From HGM04593 sp045661225 (lineage in GTDB: Bacteria > Bacteroidota > Bacteroidia > Bacteroidales > Bacteroidaceae), in assembly GCA_045661225.1 (NCBI GenBank), contig JAZRFF010000017.1, forward strand, positions 1 through 64,000: 64,000 nucleotides of DNA, given 5' to 3'. The notes beneath the pieces were generated by a model. It was given only the letters and a program-made list of their open reading frames with translations, was not told the DNA's origin and made no database searches. A program made the translations under genes and the position numbers. Positions 45,856 to 54,855 of the stretch are shown here, piece by piece. Within the stretch, counting starts at the first letter, position 1. Every line of letters begins with the position of its first letter.

Positions 45856-47952
45856 CTACTCCTGTGTCGCCTGGATAGTTGAATTCTGCTGTTCTAATGG
45901 CTTTTGTTCTTTGGGGTAACTTACTCGGGTATGGTAAATTGCCATAAGCCTTTTCTTGAACACTTTTTTTATGGTGTCTATGTCCTGGAATGTTAATGGG
46001 GTAAGGCTGAACTCGCGGTTAGCAAGCTTGTTGTCTATCAGTCTGTCGACCATTTCGCTAATCTCTTTCTCGGAATGTTCTTTTAAACTGTGTGACGCGG
46101 CTTCTACGCAGTCGGCCATTGTGAGTATCGCCTGCTCGGCGGTGCTTGGCTTGGGACCGGGGTAGCGGAAAAGGTTGGCGTCAATATCTTCGTTCGGGTG
46201 CGCCTCTTGATATTTTTTGTAGAAATATCCGGCAAAGGTGTCGCCGTGGTGTGTGGCAATGAAGCCCATTATGGTTTTCGGCAATTTTTTATGTTTGGCA
46301 ATTTCTAAACCGTCGGTTACGTGTTTTTTTATTTTCTGTACACTTTCCAGTGGCTCTAACTGGTCGAGCAGGTTGATGCCTCCATTCTGGTTCTCGGTAA
46401 AATATATAGGGTTGTTGCATTTGCCAATATCGTGGTAAAGTGCGCCTGTACGCACTTCAAGGCTGTTTGCACCAATGGCGCGTGCTGCTTCGGCGGCGAG
46501 GTTTCCTACCTGAATGGAGTGCTGGAATGTGCCGGGAGCCTCTTGTGAGAGCTTTAGCAGTAGCTCGTTGTTGAAATTCGATAACTCTATAAGTGTTACG
46601 TTTGAAACAAAGTGGAATGTGTTTTCTATTACCGCCATCAAAGGGTATGCAATAAGCGTCAATAGTGAACTAATTGCAAAATAGATGAACATACTGTAAT
46701 TGATGTTTGCCAAAGGAACGCTCGATATAAGTGTGTAGCCGATGTGTACCAGTGTGTATGTCAAGAATACAATGACTACGCACCTGAACATTTGCGAGCG
46801 TGAAGCCAGGTCCTTCAGTGATAGAATTACGCTGTATCCGGCGGCCAGTTGCAGTAATACAAATTCGTACGGTGTCTCAAGCATTAAAGAGCAAATTATC
46901 ACCGAGGTTACGTGCGCTACAAAGGCAATGTTGTTGTTTATAAACAAGCATAGAAGCATAGGAATCATAGCAAACGGCAGTATGAAGACTCTTGTGTCGC
47001 CGCTTGCAAACATCAATCCTAATGTTACGGGCAGAATAGTTATTGACAGGATTGTGAATATAAACTTGTAGTTGTTGAAGATTACTTCGCGGAAGTAAAT
47101 ATATAAATAAGAATAAAGAAGGCACATTATTATAATAATGCACAACATCTGCCCGATGAATATGTTGGCGGTGTTGAATTTTGAGTCCGAAGCTTCTTTT
47201 TCGTGTACCTTTTTCAGGTATGTGTCAAGTATTTGAAAGCTTGTCTCGTCTACAATGTCGCCTTTGTTTATTATTCTCTGCCCTTTTTGTATGTTTATGA
47301 GCGTGGGGGTTATCTTTGCTTGGTTCCGCTTGATTTCAACGGCTGTGCGTTCCTTGTCAAGTGTGTAGTTCGGTTTTATAAAACTGTCAAGATTTATCTT
47401 CTCGGCTATTATCCCCGAAAGGATTGTACTTGACTCTTTAAGCATTTTCGAGGCGTCGGAACGTGAGGTGAAGAAACGTGCGTCCTTGCTCTCGCTGCTG
47501 TTTGCTGCGGTGGCAACAGTCTCCCGGTAACTGTTTTCTTTGATTATTTTTGCATCATCGTCCGACACGATTCCTCTGTTGTAAAGGTTTCTGAGGCGTC
47601 GTTTGTAGCTTTCGAACTCTCCCGAAATGTCCAGAATGCGGTATTGTTCAAGGAATGCTTCGAATTCGGCGTTCATTTTTTTTCCGACTTCGGGATTGTA
47701 TGTAAAATGCGGGTGTGTCGCTTTTGCAATGCTCTCTTTTTCGGCTTCAATAGCTGCGGGGCTTTTTGGAACGCCGAAGTCGAATTCAGCAATCAACTGG
47801 CTGTGTTCCCAAGGGGTATTGGCGGTAAACGGTAGCTGTTCGTGTCTTTTTCTTGGCATAAAAAATGTTATGACAAGAATGCAAGCACATACAATTGTGG
47901 CCTGGAACAATAAACGCGAGTATTTTCTTATCAATTCTTTCAGTTTGTCCAT
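45856..47952 (-). CDS. 7TM-HD c-di-AMP phosphodiesterase (PgpH/YqfF type)
   Basis: 698 residues. One N-terminal membrane helix, an extracytoplasmic 7TMR-HDED domain (about 50-250), seven transmembrane helices, then an HD domain with GALYHDIGK and ATHHGDT in the cytoplasm. In Firmicutes this family breaks down c-di-AMP. ATG at 47952 (MDKLKELIRKYSR) is chosen because the minus-strand promoter box at 47977-47984 covers the alternative longer start. Confidence 0.87.
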   Translation of the reverse strand: MDKLKELIRKYSRLLFQATIVCACILVITFFMPRKRHEQLPFTANTPWEHSQLIAEFDFGVPKSPAAIEAEKESIAKATHPHFTYNPEVGKKMNAEFEAFLEQYRILDISGEFESYKRRLRNLYNRGIVSDDDAKIIKENSYRETVATAANSSESKDARFFTSRSDASKMLKESSTILSGIIAEKINLDSFIKPNYTLDKERTAVEIKRNQAKITPTLINIQKGQRIINKGDIVDETSFQILDTYLKKVHEKEASDSKFNTANIFIGQMLCIIIIMCLLYSYLYIYFREVIFNNYKFIFTILSITILPVTLGLMFASGDTRVFILPFAMIPMLLCLFINNNIAFVAHVTSVIICSLMLETPYEFVLLQLAAGYSVILSLKDLASRSQMFRCVVIVFLTYTLVHIGYTLISSVPLANINYSMFIYFAISSLLTLIAYPLMAVIENTFHFVSNVTLIELSNFNNELLLKLSQEAPGTFQHSIQVGNLAAEAARAIGANSLEVRTGALYHDIGKCNNPIYFTENQNGGINLLDQLEPLESVQKIKKHVTDGLEIAKHKKLPKTIMGFIATHHGDTFAGYFYKKYQEAHPNEDIDANLFRYPGPKPSTAEQAILTMADCVEAASHSLKEHSEKEISEMVDRLIDNKLANREFSLTPLTFQDIDTIKKVFKKRLMAIYHTRVSYPKEQKPLEQQNSTIQATQE

Positions 47953-47976
47953 CTTTGATTCTTTGTTGATAATGCC

Positions 47977-48006
47977 CAAAAGTACGAAAAAATAACGATA
48001 AACAAG
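47977..48006 (-). promoter_or_regulatory. Promoter for the PgpH-like gene
   Basis: On the minus strand: CTTG, 18 bases, TACTTTTG (box at 47977-47984). This places transcription start within about 20 bases of the ATG at 47952. Confidence 0.6.
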
Positions 48007-48127
48007 AATAAATACTTAATTCTTAATCTTTGTCAAGATTATTTAAGGTCTGTGGGGCTTGTTTGTGCTTTGTTACGTCTTTGTGGGTGCCTTTGTTTGT
48101 TGTGTGTTAAAAATAGGTGTGATTTAT

Positions 48128-48158
48128 TTTGTTTGCAGCGTAACTTGTAGTAATTTTG
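48128..48158 (+). promoter_or_regulatory. Promoter for gltX
   Basis: TTTG (48128-48131), 19 bases, TAATTTTG (48151-48158). The leader is about 75 bases. Confidence 0.65.
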
Positions 48159-48240
48159 CATCTATAATTTGCTAAATTAGGCGTTGTGTGCTTGCGGCGT
48201 TGTTCGTTTGCCGGCACCGTGTCTTTAACGATATTTTATT

Positions 48241-49758
48241 ATGAGTGAAAGAAAAGTAAGAGTGCGCTTTGCACCGAGCCCTACCGGCCCTCTGCACATT
48301 GGTGGCGTGAGGACCGCATTATATAACTACCTTTTTGCGAAGCAATGTGGCGGCGACCTGGTGTTCCGTATCGAGGACACCGACTCGAACCGTTTTGTGC
48401 CCGGCGCCGAGGAGTATATCCTTGAGTCGTTCCGCTGGCTGGGAATAAAGTTCGACGAAGGTGTTAGTTTCGGTGGCGACTATGGTCCTTACCGTCAGTC
48501 GGAGCGTCGCGAGATTTATAAAAAGTATGTCAAGGTCCTTCTTGACAGCGGAAAGGCTTATATTGCCTTCGATACTCCCGAAGAACTTGAAGCCAAACGT
48601 GCCGAGATTGATAATTTTCAGTACGATGCATCGACACGCCTTTCAATGCGCAACTCGCTTGCGCTGTCGGCTGCCGATGTCGATGCGCTCATCGCATCGG
48701 GTCACCAATATGTGGTGCGTTTCAAGGTCGAGCCGGGCGAAAAGGTTGTCGTTAATGATATAATTCGTGGCGAGGTTACCATCGACTCTTCGATTCTCGA
48801 TGATAAGGTGCTCTATAAGTCGGCCGACGAATTGCCCACTTATCACCTTGCCAATATTGTCGATGACCATCTGATGGAAATTTCCCACGTTATCCGTGGC
48901 GAGGAGTGGTTGCCGTCAGCGCCTTTGCACGTGCTCCTGTATCGTGCGTTCGGCTGGGAGGATACAATGCCTCGCTTCGCGCACCTGTCGTTGCTTCTCA
49001 AGCCCGAGGGTAACGGAAAACTCAGTAAGCGCGACGGCGACCGTTTGGGCTTTCCTGTCTTTCCTCTCGAATGGCACGACCCCAAGAGCGGTGCTGTCTC
49101 ATCGGGCTTCCGCGAGAGTGACTATCTGCCCGAGGCTGTAATAAATTTCCTTGCGTTGTTGGGCTGGAACCCGGGTGATGATGTTGAACTTATGTCTATG
49201 GACGAACTTGTGAAAAAATTCGACCTTGCAAAGTGCAGTAAAGCCGGTGCGCGCTTCGACTATAAAAAGATGGTGTGGTTCAATCACGAATATATACTGC
49301 AAAAGTCAGACCGCGAAATTGCCGAAATATTTATGCCGGTAGTTAAAGCCCACGGCGTGGAAACAACCCTTGAGCATCTCGAAAAGATTGTGTCGCTGAT
49401 GAAGGGCAGGGTTAACTTTGTTCACGAACTTTGGGACGCAAGCAGTTTCTACTTTATAGCTCCCGAAGCGTACGACGAAAAGACTGCCAAGAAACGCTGG
49501 AAAGAGGATTCGGCGCAAAAGATGGGCGAACTTTACGCACTACTCGAAAGCCTTGACGATTTTTCTATTGAAAATCAGGACCGTGCCGTACACGAATGGA
49601 TTGAGGAGAAAGGCTATGGAATGGGTGAGATTATGAATGCCTTCCGTCTCGCACTTGTGGGCGAGGGCAAAGGCCCGCAGATGTTCGATATTTCGGGTCT
49701 TATAGGCAAGGACGAGACATTGGCGCGCTTGAAAAGAGCCATTGCCGTGTTGGGTTAA
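48241..49758 (+). CDS. gltX: Glutamyl-tRNA synthetase
   Basis: 505 residues. Class I HIGH motif as HIGG at 19-22 and KMSKS-like KLSKR at 260-264. The residues RIEDTD of GluRS are present. The anticodon-binding C-terminal domain follows. It charges tRNA-Glu. Single gene with own promoter. Confidence 0.96.
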   Translation: MSERKVRVRFAPSPTGPLHIGGVRTALYNYLFAKQCGGDLVFRIEDTDSNRFVPGAEEYILESFRWLGIKFDEGVSFGGDYGPYRQSERREIYKKYVKVLLDSGKAYIAFDTPEELEAKRAEIDNFQYDASTRLSMRNSLALSAADVDALIASGHQYVVRFKVEPGEKVVVNDIIRGEVTIDSSILDDKVLYKSADELPTYHLANIVDDHLMEISHVIRGEEWLPSAPLHVLLYRAFGWEDTMPRFAHLSLLLKPEGNGKLSKRDGDRLGFPVFPLEWHDPKSGAVSSGFRESDYLPEAVINFLALLGWNPGDDVELMSMDELVKKFDLAKCSKAGARFDYKKMVWFNHEYILQKSDREIAEIFMPVVKAHGVETTLEHLEKIVSLMKGRVNFVHELWDASSFYFIAPEAYDEKTAKKRWKEDSAQKMGELYALLESLDDFSIENQDRAVHEWIEEKGYGMGEIMNAFRLALVGEGKGPQMFDISGLIGKDETLARLKRAIAVLG

Positions 49759-49952
49759 TGTGCTGCGAGCAGCCGTTGTGCCATTAACGGCGCGATGCCG
49801 GTTGATGTGCATTTGGGATATTCTCCCTTTGGGCTCTTTATTAAACAATGTTAATTGTTGTGCCGCTTAAATAATATTGGTTATTTTAGTACGCAACTTA
49901 TTGGAAATGAAATTAGAATAAAAACAGTGATAAACTTTTAAAATTCAGAATT

Positions 49953-50945
49953 ATGAAGTATTTGACAGATGAAAAATTGGTAATTGTCGGTGCTGCCGGT
50001 ATGATTGGTTCAAATATGGCGCAGTCGGCTCTTATGATGGGTTTGACAACAAATCTTTGTCTCTACGATGTATTCTCGCCCGAGGGTGTTGCCGAGGAGA
50101 TGCGTCAGAGTGGCTTTGACGATGTGAATATTACAGCAACAACCGATGTTGCCGAGGCTTTTAAAGATGCAAAGTACATTATTTCTTCAGGTGGTGCACC
50201 ACGTAAAGAGGGTATGACACGTGAGGATCTTTTGGCAGGTAACTGTAAAATTGCCGAGGAACTTGGTAAGAATATCAAGACCTACTGCCCCGATGTTAAG
50301 CACGTGGTAATTATCTTCAACCCTGCCGACTTGACAGGCCTTGTTACTCTTCTTTACTCAGGCTTGAAGCCCGGTCAGGTGACAACACTCGCAGGTCTCG
50401 ACTCTACACGTCTGCAGAACGCTCTTGCCAAGAAGTTTGGCGTGATGATGAACGAGGTTACAGGCTGTGCAACTTATGGTGGCCACGGTGAGCAGATGGC
50501 AGTGTTCGGTAGCGCTGTCAAGATTGCCGGCAAACCTCTTACCGACTATATTGGTACAGCTGAGTTCCCCGTTGAGGAGTGGGAGCAGATGAAGAAAGAC
50601 GTTACACAGGGCGGTGCGGCTATCATCAAGCTGCGTGGTCGTTCGTCGTTCCAGAGCCCCTCTTACCTCTCGGTAGAGATGATTCGTTCGGTTATGGGCG
50701 GCGAGACATTCCGTTACCCTGCAGGTACATACGTATCGAACGAGAAGTACAACCACATTATGATGGCTATGGATACAGTTCTCGATGCTAACGGTTGCTC
50801 GTATAAGATGCCCGTTGGTACACCCGAGGAGATTGCTAAGCTCGATGCAAGCTACGAGCACCTTTGCAAGATGCGCGACGAACTTGTTACATTGAACATT
50901 GTTCCCGCAATCTCGGAGTGGAGCAGCATCAACCCCAACCTTTAA
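49953..50945 (+). CDS. mdh: Malate dehydrogenase
   Basis: 330 residues. Rossmann motif GAAGMIGSNMAQSALMMG, FNPADLTGLVT in the nucleotide site, and GGHGEQM with the catalytic His. The lactate/malate dehydrogenase fold is clear and malate is the likely substrate (ISSGGAPRKEGMTREDLL loop). It interconverts malate and oxaloacetate in the reductive branch to succinate. Codon use looks biased to high expression. A strong terminator follows. Confidence 0.93.
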   Translation: MKYLTDEKLVIVGAAGMIGSNMAQSALMMGLTTNLCLYDVFSPEGVAEEMRQSGFDDVNITATTDVAEAFKDAKYIISSGGAPRKEGMTREDLLAGNCKIAEELGKNIKTYCPDVKHVVIIFNPADLTGLVTLLYSGLKPGQVTTLAGLDSTRLQNALAKKFGVMMNEVTGCATYGGHGEQMAVFGSAVKIAGKPLTDYIGTAEFPVEEWEQMKKDVTQGGAAIIKLRGRSSFQSPSYLSVEMIRSVMGGETFRYPAGTYVSNEKYNHIMMAMDTVLDANGCSYKMPVGTPEEIAKLDASYEHLCKMRDELVTLNIVPAISEWSSINPNL

Positions 50946-50967
50946 TATATTAAGGTGAAAAAAACAC

Positions 50968-50997
50968 AAGCGTGGGACCGCAGTCCCACGCTTTTTT
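50968..50997 (+). terminator. Strong terminator after mdh
   Basis: AAGCGTGGGA (50968-50977) pairs perfectly with TCCCACGCTT (50984-50993), T-run of six. Confidence 0.92.
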
Positions 50998-51147
50998 CTT
51001 GTAAATATGTGTTTTAATTGTTGCGCTAATACAAATTAACAAACAAAAAAGGTAAAATAGTGGCTTGGGGTTATTTTACATAGTTCAACACTTTTTCTTG
51101 AGGTGTGTTGTTCGGCAGGGTAATATAAAAAATTAAAAAATATAACT

Positions 51148-52821
51148 ATGAAACATTTGAAACTTATATTTGTGACGGTGCTATTGCTGTACGTTGTGGC
51201 GGCGAGTGCCGAAACGGTTGTTGTCAATGGTGTTACCTATGACGTTATTAAAAAGGTAAAAGAGGCAAAAGTAATTGCCGGAGAAACAAAATATACCGGT
51301 GATGTGGTAATTCCTTCAATTATTGAATATGATGGTGTAACCTATAGTGTTACAAGCATTGGCGATTATGCTTTTTATGATTGCAGTAATTTAGTAAGTG
51401 TGGAAATTTCTAATAGTATTAGAAATATTGGCGTCAGTGCTTTCTCAGGTTGTAAAGGTCTGAAGGAGATATCAATCCCGGAAAGTGTCGTTGTTGTCTC
51501 TGAAGGTGCGTTTGGGGGTTGTTCGGGTCTTGGCGAAATTGTGATTCCTGGCAGTGTGGTCTCTCTTGGGGATGGTGCATTCGCTGGGTGTACGTCATTG
51601 AAAAGTGCAATAATTCCTGGAATGCTGCAGTATGTCGGTAGTAGCTCATTTTCTGGTTGCACCGCTCTCGTTGATGTGATTATTTGTGATGGCATCTCAA
51701 ATGTCAGTAATTATATGTTTGACAATTGTTCACAACTTGAAAATTTAACGATAGGTAATGGCGTTGCTTCTATTGGTACTTGTGCATTTAGAAATTGTAT
51801 GGCTCTAAAGGGGGTAAGAATACCCGGTAGTGTTACAGAAATTGCAGGGGAGGCTTTTGTGGATTGTTGGGCTTTGGAATCTGTTGTTTTTGAAAATTGT
51901 GCAGTGGTTGTAGGAGATAATGCTTTTAGACGTTGTGTGGGTCTTAAGGATTTATTTTTGGGTGACTCTGTTGAGGTAATTGGTGCGGCTGCTTTTTATG
52001 GTTGCTCTCTTCTTGAGAGTGTTGTAATTCCTAATAGTGTTGTAGGCGTTTATAGTTTTGCATTTTCGGGTTGTGAAAAACTTAAAACTCTTGTCATTGG
52101 TAGCGGGGTTAAACGCATAGAGTCTTGCGCATTTGAAAAATGTGAAGAACTTACCGATGTGTATTGTCTGGCTACTGATGTCCCTACAACGATAGTGACT
52201 GCTTTTAATGAATCGTATCCTGAGGGTATGTCTCTTTATGTGCCTGAGTGTTCTATTGATGCTTATAAAGCAACTGCGCCGTGGAGTTATTTTGGTGTGA
52301 TAACGATTTTAGACGATGATATTGAAGAACCTGAGGTTCCGGCGCTTCCACAGTGCGCAACTCCTGTAATAGGTTACGAAGATGGCGCGCTTGTGATAAC
52401 TTGTGACACCGATGGCGCGCAGTTTGTGACCACTATTGTCGATAGTGACATTAAAACGCATTACAGTGGCGTGATAGAGCTTTCGGCAACGTATAATATA
52501 ACTACTTATGCAACAAAGGCTGGTTACGACAATTCGGCTACGGTTACAGCAACGCTTTGTTGGGTGCCGGTAAACGGTGCTGGTGATACGGGAGTAATTG
52601 AGGTCGAGGCGGTTCCGGTACTTGTTACTGCAAAGGAGGACGTTGTTGCGGTGCGTGGTGGTAATAATGGTGCAACGGTTGCTGTTTACTCTCTTGGCGG
52701 AGTGTATGCGGGTGGTGCTGTTATTGCTAATGGCGAGGCTAATGTGGCGGTCGATGCCGAGAGGGGAACAACGCTCATTGTGGAGGTTGCCGGCAAGGGT
52801 ATTAAGGTTGTTGTGCAGTAA
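51148..52821 (+). CDS. BspA-like leucine-rich-repeat secreted protein
   Basis: 557 residues. Signal peptide ending VVAASA. About eleven LRR_5 units of 23 residues (AF.GC..L..V.IP.SV..IG) span residues 55-330. A closing cap (PWSYFGVITILDDD) follows, then a beta-sandwich of about 75 residues like the chitobiase C-terminal type. A C-terminal module (VAVYSLGGVYAGG) matches the place of a sorting signal. The DNA of its repeats is well diverged, unlike the first gene of the window. A surface adhesin role is inferred. It stands alone between mdh and rpsU. Confidence 0.87.
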   Translation: MKHLKLIFVTVLLLYVVAASAETVVVNGVTYDVIKKVKEAKVIAGETKYTGDVVIPSIIEYDGVTYSVTSIGDYAFYDCSNLVSVEISNSIRNIGVSAFSGCKGLKEISIPESVVVVSEGAFGGCSGLGEIVIPGSVVSLGDGAFAGCTSLKSAIIPGMLQYVGSSSFSGCTALVDVIICDGISNVSNYMFDNCSQLENLTIGNGVASIGTCAFRNCMALKGVRIPGSVTEIAGEAFVDCWALESVVFENCAVVVGDNAFRRCVGLKDLFLGDSVEVIGAAAFYGCSLLESVVIPNSVVGVYSFAFSGCEKLKTLVIGSGVKRIESCAFEKCEELTDVYCLATDVPTTIVTAFNESYPEGMSLYVPECSIDAYKATAPWSYFGVITILDDDIEEPEVPALPQCATPVIGYEDGALVITCDTDGAQFVTTIVDSDIKTHYSGVIELSATYNITTYATKAGYDNSATVTATLCWVPVNGAGDTGVIEVEAVPVLVTAKEDVVAVRGGNNGATVAVYSLGGVYAGGAVIANGEANVAVDAERGTTLIVEVAGKGIKVVVQ

Positions 52822-52911
52822 TGTAAGGTGTTTCGAAGGGTACTTAATCAACTTTTCTGCAAAAAATAGTCCAAAAGTTTTGCTGTTTAAGAAAATGTAT
52901 CTACTTTTGCG

Positions 52912-52919
52912 CTGCATTT
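52912..52919 (+). promoter_or_regulatory. Promoter -7 box for rpsU
   Basis: TACTTTTG fits TAnnTTTG, 44 bases before the ATG at 52963. Confidence 0.6.
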
Positions 52920-52962
52920 TGTCTAAAGTGAAATAATATAAACTAAATAAATAAAATAGGAA

Positions 52963-53154
52963 ATGATTGTAGTACCTGTTAAAGAGGGCGAGAACATTGA
53001 TAGAGCTCTCAAGAAATTTAAGAGAAAATTCGAGAAAACCGGTGTAGTTAAGGAGTTGCGTGCGCGTCAGCAGTTTGACAAGCCTTCAGTTCTTAAAAGA
53101 CTTAAAATGGAGCACGCTATCTACGTGCAGAAACTTCGTGCTAACGAGGAATAA
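52963..53154 (+). CDS. rpsU: 30S ribosomal protein S21
   Basis: 63 residues. Starts MIVVPVKEGENIDRALKKFKRKFEKTG, the S21 signature. It lies upstream of xerC and hpf, a conserved Bacteroidota order. A large hairpin lies between it and xerC. Confidence 0.96.
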   Translation: MIVVPVKEGENIDRALKKFKRKFEKTGVVKELRARQQFDKPSVLKRLKMEHAIYVQKLRANEE

Positions 53155-53192
53155 AAAACAGAATTTTCTTGTTTTTTAAATTAAAGTGACTT

Positions 53193-53233
53193 ATATTCGT
53201 TGCCGAAAGGGTTTTCCTTTTGGCAACGAATAT
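53193..53233 (+). promoter_or_regulatory. 18-bp hairpin overlapping the xerC start codon
   Basis: 53193-53210 pairs with 53216-53233 (17 Watson-Crick pairs and one G-T), loop GTTTT. The last two bases of the 3' arm are the A and T of the xerC ATG, and the arm covers the whole region where a ribosome would bind. It has no T-run, so it may control xerC translation or act as a weak rpsU terminator. Confidence 0.8.
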
Positions 53234-54122
53234 GTTTATAGACTCATTCATCGGGTATTTAAAGGCTGAGCGAAACTACTCGGCGCACACGCTAAGAGCG
53301 TATGCAGGCGACCTTCGCTCTTTTGAGACTTATATTGCCCGTGTTGATGAGTCTGTTACTTTTTTTAATGCCGACCTTGATGTTGTGCGTTTGTGGGTTG
53401 CGGCTTTGATGGATAATGGCGCGGCACCGTCGTCGGTGTGCCGCAAGCTTAGCGCTTTGCGTTCTTTCTATGCTTATCTGCGCTCGGAGAATGTTGTATT
53501 CGAAAATCCTACGGCGACGTTGCAGGGGCCTAAACGCCGTAAGCGTCTGCCGGTGTTCATAAGGGAGGACGAGATGAACAGGCTCATCGATGAGGTCTCC
53601 TTCGGTGAGGGGTATGCGGCTTGTCGCGACAGAATGATGATGATTCTGTTCTATGAGACAGGCGTGCGTCTGTCGGAACTTTTAGGGCTTGACGTCGTTG
53701 ATATTGATATGGGCGCGTCGGTGATAAAGGTAACGGGCAAAAGAAATAAGCAGCGCATAATACCCTTTGGTGCTGAGCTCAGGCGCGAATTGCAGTGCTA
53801 TCTTGAGCAGCGTGTGTCGTTCGCCGGCGTGGGCGATGGCGCTCTGTTTCTTTCGGAGCGCGGCGGTCGCGTGAGCCGCTCGCACGTGTATAGAATGGTG
53901 CGCGAGAGACTTGCCGATGTTACGTCTGTTAAGAAAAAGAGTCCGCACGTGCTGCGGCACTCCTTTGCAACGGCGATGCTTAACAATAATGCCGAGATAG
54001 GCGCCGTAAAGGAACTTCTCGGGCACGAGCGGCTTGCAACAACCGAGGTCTATACCCATCTTACCTTTGAGGAACTTAAAAAGTTTTATGATAAGGCTCA
54101 CCCAAGAGCCGGTAACATTTAA
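53232..54122 (+). CDS. xerC: Tyrosine recombinase XerC/XerD type
   Basis: 296 residues. SAM-like N-terminal core-binding domain (FIDSFIGYLKAERNYSAHTL), then the catalytic domain with Arg146 (TGVRLSELLGL), His239 and Arg242 (HVLRHSF), His265 (LLGHERL) and Tyr274. All key residues are present. The Xer pair resolves chromosome dimers at dif. The place between rpsU and hpf is typical. ATG 53232 is the usual family start; the start codon is inside a hairpin. Confidence 0.93.
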   Translation: MFIDSFIGYLKAERNYSAHTLRAYAGDLRSFETYIARVDESVTFFNADLDVVRLWVAALMDNGAAPSSVCRKLSALRSFYAYLRSENVVFENPTATLQGPKRRKRLPVFIREDEMNRLIDEVSFGEGYAACRDRMMMILFYETGVRLSELLGLDVVDIDMGASVIKVTGKRNKQRIIPFGAELRRELQCYLEQRVSFAGVGDGALFLSERGGRVSRSHVYRMVRERLADVTSVKKKSPHVLRHSFATAMLNNNAEIGAVKELLGHERLATTEVYTHLTFEELKKFYDKAHPRAGNI

Positions 54123-54127
54123 ATAAT

Positions 54128-54133
54128 AGGAGG
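54128..54133 (+). promoter_or_regulatory. Canonical Shine-Dalgarno of hpf
   Basis: AGGAGG seven bases before the ATG. Such a perfect site is rare in this window, where most genes have none. Confidence 0.7.
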
Positions 54134-54140
54134 ATTTTTT

Positions 54141-54434
54141 ATGGAGACAAGAATTCAATCGGTACATTTCGACGCGTCACAGCAGTTGATGGAGTATGTT
54201 GAGAAGAAGGTTGCGAAGCTCGATAAGCTTTGCGAAGGTGCAACGTCTCTCGACGTGGTAATGAAACTTATTAAACCCGAGACTGCAAATAATAAGGAGG
54301 TTTCCATTCGTTTGTTCACCGGGAATGGCGAATTGTTTGCCTCTAAGGTTGCCGATAAATTTGAGGACGCTTTGCTCGGGGCGGTCGATGCAGTTAAGGC
54401 GCAAATAGAGAAAAATAGAGATAAAAACAGGTAA
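54141..54434 (+). CDS. hpf: Ribosome hibernation-promoting factor, short form
   Basis: 97 residues of the HPF/RaiA (sigma-54 modulation protein) family: METRIQSVHFDASQQLMEYV, with the conserved KLDKLCEG and the C-terminal ALLGAVDAVKAQI. It shuts down idle ribosomes in stationary phase. The short form lacks the dimerisation domain of long HPF. It starts 18 bases after xerC. Confidence 0.92.
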   Translation: METRIQSVHFDASQQLMEYVEKKVAKLDKLCEGATSLDVVMKLIKPETANNKEVSIRLFTGNGELFASKVADKFEDALLGAVDAVKAQIEKNRDKNR

Positions 54435-54469
54435 AAATGCATTTTTTCTGAAAAAAAACAGGAAAATGT

Positions 54470-54499
54470 TTTGTAGTTAAAAAAAAAGCCGTACATTTG
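54470..54499 (+). promoter_or_regulatory. Promoter for tRNA-Thr
   Basis: TTTG (54470-54473), 18 bases, TACATTTG (54492-54499). Confidence 0.65.
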
Positions 54500-54540
54500 C
54501 ACTCGCTTTACGACAGTAACGGCGCTACAAATGTACGTTT

Positions 54541-54614
54541 GCCTCTTTAGCTCAGTTGGCCAGAGCACGTGATTTGTAATCTCGGGGTCGTTGGTTCGAA
54601 TCCGACAAGAGGCT
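54541..54614 (+). tRNA. tRNA-Thr (anticodon TGT)
   Basis: 74 bases. Acceptor stem GCCTCTT/AAGAGGC, anticodon loop TTTGTAA, TpsiC arm GGTTCGAATCC, discriminator T. The anticodon stem has one T-T mismatch in the middle. CCA is not encoded. A hairpin follows directly. In related genomes this tRNA is followed by more tRNAs and tuf, which are absent here. Confidence 0.93.
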
Positions 54615-54616
54615 CT

Positions 54617-54647
54617 AATGGAGATGTATATTTAATACATCTCCATT
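54617..54647 (+). terminator. Hairpin after tRNA-Thr
   Basis: AATGGAGATGTAT (54617-54629) pairs perfectly with ATACATCTCCATT (54635-54647); CTTATT follows. Likely the terminator of the tRNA transcript. Confidence 0.7.
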
Positions 54648-54779
54648 CTTATTATAAATACTTGAAAATTGCATAGTATTTGTTTTGTCTTTTCAGTAGG
54701 ATTCTTTTCATATCTTTTAGTTATAATCCTAGCAATAAATGAAAAGTTAATTTAATCCTTATGGTAATATAATAAAAGT

Positions 54780-54807
54780 AAAGAGTTCGGTAACTCCGAA
54801 CTCTTTT
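54780..54807. terminator. Bidirectional terminator after the fimbrillin genes
   Basis: AAAGAGTTCGG (54780-54790) pairs with CCGAACTCTTT (54796-54806), loop TAACT. It closes the minus-strand fimbrillin unit. Confidence 0.8.
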
Positions 54808-54855
54808 CCTGTTTAATGTTTGCTTGTTTGATTGCATTAAAATATTAAACGTGCT

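Noticed and set aside
53232..54122. xerC as a mobile-element integrase
   Set aside because: Its place between rpsU and hpf and its length fit the housekeeping Xer recombinase; no excision partner or attachment repeats were seen.
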